From Deltaproteobacteria bacterium (GTDB lineage: Bacteria; Desulfobacterota; GWC2-55-46): a stretch of DNA of 5,378 nt. A model generated the notes under the pieces. It was not told the origin of the DNA, ran no database searches, and worked only from the letters and a program-made list of their open reading frames with translations. Position 1 is the first letter of the stretch, and each line of letters begins with the position of its first letter. A program made the position numbers and the translations under genes. Where the stretch lies: positions 1-5,378 of the forward strand of contig JAUSLB010000051.1 in assembly GCA_030646655.1 (NCBI GenBank). Reading direction: 5' to 3'. Shown here one piece after another: positions 1 to 4,330 of this stretch.

Positions 1-215
1 GTTGTATCAATTGAGCTGTTCGGGGCCGTCAAAGTGACCGTAGCCTGCCCGTTCGCGTCAGTTACCCCCGTAGTCGAGCTTAGGCTTCCGCCAGTTGTAG
101 AGAATGTGACAGTTTTTCCTGAAACCGGATTTCCGCCGGATGTGAGTGTAGCGGTCATTGCATAGGTTGAGCTTCCGTCAGCGTAAACAGGGCCTGCCGG
201 CGAATGTGTCAGCGC
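1..215 (-). other. Start of a Big_1 (invasin/intimin-type) Ig-like domain
   Basis: Residues 588-658 of the secreted protein match the usual Big_1 pattern: an ADGSSTYAMTATL strand, a GNPVSGKTVTFST strand, then GVTDANGQATVTLTAP. Such domains normally occur in tandem arrays that form a rod in bacterial surface proteins, so more copies may follow beyond the window edge. The assignment is from motif memory, and the domain is cut by the edge before its last strands. Confidence 0.75.
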
Positions 216-1976
216 CACCCCGTAGGCGGTTACAGTGATATAGCTGCCTATCGTCCCTTCAGACCCTCCGCACCCGCCTCTCGGTACAGGGGTTACTGGG
301 AAAGCGACCACCTTATCGGAAGATACCGTCTCGGTTGAGCTAAAGGTTATTGAAAAGGACTTTGTCCCGCCGGACGGTATATCATTGGCTGAGCTGGCTG
401 ATTTAAACTTTACCGTATCATTGCACGACGCGCTCCACCCTGCGGGCGGGGTCACGGATGAGCAGGCCCAGTCGCCGCCGCCTGCCGGGGTCTCTATCTG
501 GACTTCTTTTATTGTGCATCCCCCTCCGTTATAGACAGTCCATGTAAAGGTCTGGTTCACCGAGCCGCTCGCCACTGTAGCCGGGGCGACCGTGGCCGAG
601 TATTGGGAGATAGTGCCGCTGTTGGATGTGACCGCATTAGTAGTTAAAGGGCCGTCCGCTGAGGCGTTACCGCTCAGGCAGTATGCCTGCCCTATCGAGC
701 CTGTCACCTGATATGTCCAGTAGAAGACCCCTGAGCTTGCGGGCGCAAGAGAAGAGATATTCGCGGGCGTCGGGCCTGATACGAATGTTTCTGTAGCCCC
801 TCCCCCGCACGGGGTGAGCGTTGAAGGGACGATATTCACGAGAGCCGTTGAGCCGTTGTTCGTGACTAACATCTCCACAGTGATATTCTGCCCCGATATC
901 ACGCTTATAGGCGATAAGGCGAGCGAGGCGGTAAAGCTGCCTATTATGACGGTATTGGAGCTTAAGCTTATCGACTGCGCCGTAGAGCCGCTGTTCGTAG
1001 TCCTCGCCGTGAAATAGACAGAGCCTGTACTATCTGCGCTGTAGCTCCATATTATCGTCCTCGTCTCGCCCGAAGAAAGAGAGAAGGCCGTTAAGTTATA
1101 TACTATCGAGCCCGATGTGTGGGCCGCGGCCGTAGTGCCGTTACACCCCCTTACCACGCCTGTAAAGGATGTGGCTGTCTTGCCTGTATAGCAGATATCC
1201 TCGGAGCCTATCCTAATCGTCCCTGTCGAGGAAAACTCGGTTGTGGAGCCTGCGTTTATGATCGTGGCGGAGGCCGTATGGTCGCCGTTTAACGCGGTTG
1301 AGCCGTAATAAGGCCCTGCGGTATTGGTCACTATAGCCGATGAGAAAGAAGGCGGGGACGGGGTCGAGTTTATCGTTGACTGAGTAACGGTAGAGCGGTT
1401 CGTCACCTGCATTGTAAGGGTTATTGTCCCGCCTGTGCCGAGAGAGGACGGAGTGGCTGTCAAGGAGGCCTCAAGCGACCTCCGCGTCCAAGTTGGGAGG
1501 GAGCCTGAGAGGGAGAAGCCGCCCTGCGTTTTGACCTTGACGCTGTCGAAGGTATCCCCGGCGACGTCTGCTGAAGCAGCCAGCGGCAATACCGTGATAT
1601 TGAATGCAAGGCTTGCCCCGGGCGTTATCTCGGCGGATGTCGAGTCTTTGTCGCATGAGCCGTCGGGTTGAGTGAGCGCGAAGACAATCTTACTGTCCGA
1701 GACATCCGTTACGCACCACCCTGCCGGAGGGACGGTAGCGGCGCTTCTGTTGTATTTCGCGGTATCTACCTTGAACTCTATCTCCCTTATGTCGTTTGTG
1801 GAGCCGGAGCCGTTTGTCACGGTGACGGGGAGAACCGCGTTAGGGTCCTGCATCGTAACCTCCGTGCCGGCCGGCATGGCTAGGGAGAATGTCTCTGCCG
1901 CAAGGACAAAGGATGGGAACAGCGCTGCCGCGAGCGCGAAGAGGATCATCCTGAATATCATGGCGTTTTTTCTCAT
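1..1976 (-). CDS. Large secreted multi-Ig-domain protein, putative pilus-tip adhesin or cargo (C-terminus outside window)
   Basis: The frame is open from ATG at 1976 to the window edge: 658 residues and no stop, so the 3' part is missing. The start follows AGGAAG (1981-1986) by four bases and lies one base after the upstream TGA. Residues 1-26 are a Sec signal peptide (MRKN, a hydrophobic run, then FVLA|AE). The mature part is Ser/Thr/Gly-rich beta sandwich: domain 1 (about 28-167, PPAGW at 83-87), domain 2 (168-347), domain 3 (348-457), domain 4 (458-587, PPAGW at 510-514), then a Big_1-like domain from 588 with ADGSS, PVSGKTVTFS and TDANGQATVTL. Ten cysteines fall in even numbers per domain. 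I see no PilY1 propeller, catalytic motif or sorting signal in the visible part. Its place after four minor pilin genes is where pilY1 normally sits, so an adhesin or tip role is inferred. A substrate secreted by a type II-like pseudopilus is the alternative. The Ig-like surface nature is fairly sure; the exact function is not. Confidence 0.85.
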   Translation of the reverse strand, partial: MRKNAMIFRMILFALAAALFPSFVLAAETFSLAMPAGTEVTMQDPNAVLPVTVTNGSGSTNDIREIEFKVDTAKYNRSAATVPPAGWCVTDVSDSKIVFALTQPDGSCDKDSTSAEITPGASLAFNITVLPLAASADVAGDTFDSVKVKTQGGFSLSGSLPTWTRRSLEASLTATPSSLGTGGTITLTMQVTNRSTVTQSTINSTPSPPSFSSAIVTNTAGPYYGSTALNGDHTASATIINAGSTTEFSSTGTIRIGSEDICYTGKTATSFTGVVRGCNGTTAAAHTSGSIVYNLTAFSLSSGETRTIIWSYSADSTGSVYFTARTTNSGSTAQSISLSSNTVIIGSFTASLALSPISVISGQNITVEMLVTNNGSTALVNIVPSTLTPCGGGATETFVSGPTPANISSLAPASSGVFYWTYQVTGSIGQAYCLSGNASADGPLTTNAVTSNSGTISQYSATVAPATVASGSVNQTFTWTVYNGGGCTIKEVQIETPAGGGDWACSSVTPPAGWSASCNDTVKFKSASSANDIPSGGTKSFSITFSSTETVSSDKVVAFPVTPVPRGGCGGSEGTIGSYITVTAYGVALTHSPAGPVYADGSSTYAMTATLTSGGNPVSGKTVTFSTTGGSLSSTTGVTDANGQATVTLTAPNSSIDT
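216..605 (-). repeat. Ig-like repeat unit, domain 4 of the secreted protein
   Basis: Residues 458-587 open with YSATVAPATVASGS and FTWTVYNGG, which align with the openings of domains 2 and 3 (A-x-P, then SG or GG, then a V-x-N strand). The later part, TPPAGW followed by a VKFK strand, IPSGGTKSFSITF, resembles domain 1 (VPPAGW, a KIVFAL strand, ITPGASLAFNITV). The unit has four cysteines (487, 505, 518, 569). It looks like a diverged copy that links the two domain styles. The boundaries are approximate. Confidence 0.55.
606..935 (-). repeat. Ig-like repeat unit, domain 3 of the secreted protein
   Basis: Residues 348-457 begin with FTASLALSPISVISGQNITV and continue with VTNNGSTAL, then SSLAPASSG...FYWTYQV with Trp420. 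Domain 2 has the same order of elements, with its equivalent Trp at 310, exactly 110 residues earlier. The domain starts at 348 and 458 are also 110 apart. The VTNxGST strand is typical of CARDB/DUF11-like Ig folds. Cys390 and Cys433 could pair. Confidence 0.6.
936..1475 (-). repeat. Ig-like repeat unit, domain 2, with an internal insertion
   Basis: Residues 168-347 open with LEASLTATPSSLGTGGTITL and VTNRS and close with FSLSSGETRTIIWSY (Trp310) and TNSGSTAQ, both aligning with domain 3. The distance from the repeat start to the conserved Trp is 142 residues here against 72 in domain 3. Domain 2 therefore carries about 70 extra residues between its early and late strands. The extra part holds the IG-E-YTG/RG-GT-AH-G module annotated separately. 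Confidence 0.6.
1098..1271 (-). other. Inserted module with IRIGSED-YTGK-RGCNGTTAAAH-SG signature
   Basis: Residues about 236-293 contain INAGSTTEF, GTIRIGSEDICYTGK, SFTGVVRGCNGTTAAAH and a closing SGSIVY. I recall this order (IGxE-x-I-x-YTG, then RG-x-NGT-x-AAH-x-x-G-x-x-V) from scattered large surface and phage structural proteins, where it behaves as a small self-contained beta unit. Cys262 and Cys278 lie within it, replacing positions that are often not Cys, and could form a local disulfide. Its function is unknown to me. Confidence 0.5.
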
Positions 1977-1977
1977 A

Positions 1978-2721
1978 TCACTTCCTGCTAAAGCCCGTGA
2001 AAATTTCCCTGCGGGCGCTCTGCACCTTTCCGAGAGAGATTACCGCCCTCATGCACTTTTTAAAAGGAGGCCCTGCGGGTTGAGCGCAGGTACTGCCGTT
2101 GCCGAAGTTGACCTCATCAGGGTGAGACAGCCTTAGCTGATAAGCGTCCCCTGCCGTGCCGATGACCCTTGCGGTATAGGTGAGGGTAACGGGAGCGGCG
2201 TTAGTTATCCTGTATCTTATTATCTCGGGCTTGTTTGCCGTAAGCGAGCTCGCGATCAGATTGGCTGAGGCTAACGGGTTATTGCAGTCGGCAACGGTAT
2301 TATCGTACAGCTCAAGCCCCATGTTATTCGTAGAACTCCACGATAGCGTCGTATATACCGTCCTCGAAGGGTTCGCGCCTGTCGATACGATCGTGCTCTC
2401 GAAAGGCTCGCATTTCACAGAGCCAGTAAGGGTCGAATCCCTGTTCTCGTATTCGAGCACCTCTAAATCGACTGTGCCCGCGCCTATGGCCTTTCCGAGG
2501 TATCCGTCCCTCCACGACCAGGAGGTCCTCCCGAGATGTCCTATGGCCGCCTCAAGCCCGCCTTCGGCCGCGTAAAGCGCCCGTGTGGAAAGCGCCGTCC
2601 CTGTTGACCTTTCAACCCCTCCCGTAAAGATCGAAACGAACACGGCGCCCAATACCGTCACGATGGCAAGTAGTATTATTACGGCTACTATCGAAGCCCC
2701 TCTGGAATTAAGGCCCCTCAT
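1978..2721 (-). CDS. PilX/GspK-like minor pilin without Glu+5
   Basis: 247 residues. The ATG at 2721 overlaps the upstream TGA by four bases (ATGA) and has a strong GAGGAG nine bases upstream. The leader MRGLNSRG is followed by ASIVAVIILLAIVTVLGAVF, a class III prepilin-type membrane helix with likely cleavage after Gly8 by the prepilin peptidase. Mature position 5 is Ala (Ala13), not Glu. Loss of this Glu is characteristic of GspK and PilX_N proteins, which sit at the pilus tip. The motif RALYAAEGGLEAAI (48-60) after the helix is the typical PilX_N signature. Cysteines are at 104, 146, 212 and 223. It is longer than usual PilX proteins, as I recall them, and shorter than GspK; a beta-rich C-terminal half from about 135 matches nothing I recognise. 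In the cell it would cap the minor-pilin complex and contact the Ig protein encoded next. Pilin membership is sure; PilX versus GspK is a judgement. Confidence 0.85.
   Translation of the reverse strand: MRGLNSRGASIVAVIILLAIVTVLGAVFVSIFTGGVERSTGTALSTRALYAAEGGLEAAIGHLGRTSWSWRDGYLGKAIGAGTVDLEVLEYENRDSTLTGSVKCEPFESTIVSTGANPSRTVYTTLSWSSTNNMGLELYDNTVADCNNPLASANLIASSLTANKPEIIRYRITNAAPVTLTYTARVIGTAGDAYQLRLSHPDEVNFGNGSTCAQPAGPPFKKCMRAVISLGKVQSARREIFTGFSRK
1981..1986 (-). promoter_or_regulatory. Ribosome binding site of the Ig-domain protein
   Basis: AGGAAG lies inside the last codons of the PilX-like gene, four bases before the ATG at 1976. It supports this start over the in-frame ATGs at 1961 and 1949. 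The stop and start are one base apart, so translation of the two genes is probably coupled. Confidence 0.7.
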
Positions 2722-3254
2722 CGGCGGAAGCTCCTCGGATGTACCGATGCCTTTAATGCCATTGATTCAGTCCCGCTTGAAAGCGTAAGGCTCATGTTTA
2801 TTATCCAGACCTCGGATACGGCCGAGGCCGCCGTGCCGTCCTGCTTTAAATACTCGAATGAGAGCGCGCTTACGCTATCTGCGAGTATGTCTTCAGGGTC
2901 TAAGGCGGTCGAGCCCTGCCTTAGCTTTAAGGCCCCGGCATCGAGCCTCAAGCCCCTGCCCTCTAACAGCGTATTTACAAACCGTGCCTCAGACCCGGTC
3001 CAGGCGGTGATATCGGCTGCCTGAGGGTTGCAGGAGTTCCCAGCAACCGTGCACCTTATGATCCTCATCTCCCTCGACGCCCTCTCGACCGCCAGCATGC
3101 CCTGGCCCGCAAGCTCGCTCCTTACATCCATCGTCTCGAACGATTTTGTCCCCTGATAGATCATCATCCCTACGACCGTAGAGACGATTCCGATAACGAC
3201 GATCGCCATCAGTATCTCGATAAGGGTAAAACCTTTTTTTCCGGTAAAAGTCAT
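2718..3254 (-). CDS. GspJ/PilW-like minor pilin (pseudopilin)
   Basis: 178 residues, near the usual length for GspJ. The leader MTFTGKKG is cut before Phe9, giving FTLIE with Glu13 at mature position 5, then a hydrophobic helix to about residue 33. Family features are the amphipathic helix RSELAGQGMLAVERASREMR (45-64) and the late DSVSALSFEYLKQDG (126-140), common in PilW/GspJ. Cys68 and Cys75 could form a disulfide. In type II secretion and type IV pili this protein joins the GspI/PilV- and GspK/PilX-like proteins in the tip complex that primes assembly at the inner membrane. The ATG at 3254 is four bases after the upstream TAA. No clear Shine-Dalgarno precedes it, so coupling to the previous gene is likely. 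A run of seven A's (positions 3234-3240) lies in the leader codons GGA AAA AAA GGT. The J/W class is confident; T2SS versus T4P membership is inferred from context. Confidence 0.88.
   Translation of the reverse strand: MTFTGKKGFTLIEILMAIVVIGIVSTVVGMMIYQGTKSFETMDVRSELAGQGMLAVERASREMRIIRCTVAGNSCNPQAADITAWTGSEARFVNTLLEGRGLRLDAGALKLRQGSTALDPEDILADSVSALSFEYLKQDGTAASAVSEVWIINMSLTLSSGTESMALKASVHPRSFRR
2731..2736 (-). promoter_or_regulatory. Strong ribosome binding site of the PilX-like gene
   Basis: GAGGAG is nine bases upstream of the ATG at 2721, inside the end of the GspJ/PilW-like gene. It is the best Shine-Dalgarno in the block. It fixes the start that overlaps the preceding stop, and may let this gene be translated more strongly than its neighbours. 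Confidence 0.65.
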
Positions 3255-3258
3255 AATT

Positions 3259-3693
3259 TTAGTGGCTTGAGATGACCGTGACCAGATCGATCGACCCGTT
3301 GGGCCACGACACCGTCACCTTGACCCTCTTTGCGCGGATATCGGAATCAGCGCAGTTGGGCATTGTGCCGTTAGAGGTGTTTAGGTCAGCCTCCTGCACG
3401 CAGAAGACCTCGACCTCCCTCGTGAACCTGTCAAAGGGCGCAGTTAAAGCGGCCGCGGGCTCTGATACTATCGAGTTAAAGCCGTTCGCCTTCTTATCCG
3501 CTATCACCCTCTCTAATTTTTCCTGCCCGAGCGTCAAGCCTTGAGTAAGGACGGAAGGCCCTCCGCTTGAGCTCACGCCCGTGAAATAGAGGAGGATGCC
3601 GGTAGAGATTATCGCGAGTATCACGATGACCATCACGGCCTCTATGAGAGTGAAGCCGGAATCGTCAAAAAGGGTTTTGCGCACCAATATCAC
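3259..3693 (-). CDS. GspI/PilV-like minor pilin (pseudopilin)
   Basis: 144 residues. It starts with GTG at 3693, whose bases form GTGA with the upstream TGA stop. GTG at 3684 (codon 4) and TTG at codon 3 are possible alternatives; the only upstream purine-rich stretch is a weak GGGATGG more than ten bases away. The leader ends DDSG|FTLIE with Glu18 at mature position 5, followed by a helix to about residue 38. TLGQEKLERVIADKK (54-68) is the 'A/G-QEKLE' helix typical of PilV/GspI. The C-terminal KRVKVTVSWPNGSIDLVTVIS matches the usual VxVxVxW strand pair. Cys98 and Cys114 could pair. The role is a minor pilin in the priming/tip complex with the GspJ- and GspK-type neighbours. The family call is confident. 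Confidence 0.87.
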   Translation of the reverse strand: MILVRKTLFDDSGFTLIEAVMVIVILAIISTGILLYFTGVSSSGGPSVLTQGLTLGQEKLERVIADKKANGFNSIVSEPAAALTAPFDRFTREVEVFCVQEADLNTSNGTMPNCADSDIRAKRVKVTVSWPNGSIDLVTVISSH

Positions 3694-4283
3694 TGTATAG
3701 ACACCATCCCGGTATTAGGGGTGACTACTATAGTCTCTGTCTGGCCGCCCTTTGAGACAACTACAGATTTGGATGCGGTTAGCTTTACCCCGTCGCTGTC
3801 GTAAGGTATCCCTGAATTGTCGAACTCAAGGACTCCCGGAGCAGACCCGCCGAAATCAGCCGAAATTGTAAACCCGGAGTAATCTCCGCTGTCCATCTGG
3901 ACGCAGTAGTAGTCTTGTCCTGTAGCGGGGCTCCTGGCGCTTTCCACTGCATTGCTCTCGTTCGGGTTCTCGCCCCAGTTATTGTCCCTGTCTGCGTCGT
4001 TCGTTATAGAATAGCGGTTAGTCCCTGTGCAGCTGGCGTCAACGGTATTGAAGCTGATCCTGTAGAGAAAGGCAGGCTCGGTAGAGGCAGGGGAATCGAG
4101 GTTGCTCCTTATGAGCGCAAGGGACTGCGCGTATCTTATATCGTCCCTGATCTTTCTCGCTAAAGCCGGCGTTGTTACGGATGAGGGGCCCCTGAAGATC
4201 ATAGGGGAGGCGACAGCGGCTACTACCGCCATAAGGATGAGCACAAAGACGAGCTCGATAATGGTAAAGCCTTTTTTGTCCAT
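3690..4283 (-). CDS. GspH/FimT-like minor pilin (pseudopilin), first gene of the cassette
   Basis: 197 residues from ATG at 4283. The leader MDKKG precedes FTIIE, with Glu10 at mature position 5, and the membrane helix reaches about residue 30. ALARKIRDDIRYAQSLALIRS (40-60) is the GspH/FimT helix. The end, TETIVVTPNTGMVSI (182-196), is the typical GspH C-terminal strand (VxP-TG-V). Cys85 and Cys127 could form a disulfide. Residues 95-110 form an acidic loop, NDADRDNNWGENPNES, that could bind a metal. GspH/FimU-type pilins link the tip complex to the major pilin fibre. The gene is preceded by a 47-base gap with a promoter match, and it overlaps the next gene by four bases. The Shine-Dalgarno is poor (GGGCTAAG directly before ATG). 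The family call is strong. Confidence 0.88.
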   Translation of the reverse strand: MDKKGFTIIELVFVLILMAVVAAVASPMIFRGPSSVTTPALARKIRDDIRYAQSLALIRSNLDSPASTEPAFLYRISFNTVDASCTGTNRYSITNDADRDNNWGENPNESNAVESARSPATGQDYYCVQMDSGDYSGFTISADFGGSAPGVLEFDNSGIPYDSDGVKLTASKSVVVSKGGQTETIVVTPNTGMVSIQ

Positions 4284-4297
4284 CTTAGCCCAAAAGG

Positions 4298-4326
4298 ATT
4301 ATAGTATGCGCCGCAAAAACCTTCAA
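4298..4326 (-). promoter_or_regulatory. Predicted sigma70-type promoter for the pilin cassette
   Basis: On the minus strand, TTGAAG (4321-4326; 4 of 6 consensus bases) is followed after 17 bases by a perfect TATAAT (4298-4303). It sits in the only intergenic gap of the window, between the glycosyltransferase stop and the first pilin gene. Initiation seven bases past the -10 would fall near 4291, leaving a leader of only about eight bases before the ATG at 4283. The match is good but rests on sequence alone. Confidence 0.5.
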
Positions 4327-4330
4327 GGCC

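Noticed and set aside
1..1976. Many N-x-S/T sequons in the Ig protein, suggesting N-glycosylation
   Set aside because: I count about 14, which is near what its high Ser/Thr/Asn content would give by chance, and no oligosaccharyltransferase is visible.
1672..2136. Plus-strand open frame of 154 codons
   Set aside because: It lies antisense to the signal peptide and domain 1 of the Ig protein and to the end of the PilX-like gene. Its sequence resembles no family, and all supported genes are on the minus strand.
2180..2575. Plus-strand open frame of 131 codons
   Set aside because: It is antisense to the PilX-like gene, whose signal helix and PilX_N motif show the true frame.
1978..4283. The four pilins as part of a full type II secretion operon (GspH-I-J-K)
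   Set aside because: No GspG, GspL or other secretion gene is nearby. The K-like protein is shorter than GspK with a PilX_N motif, and an Ig-type exported protein follows, so a type IV pilus minor-pilin set is preferred though not proven.
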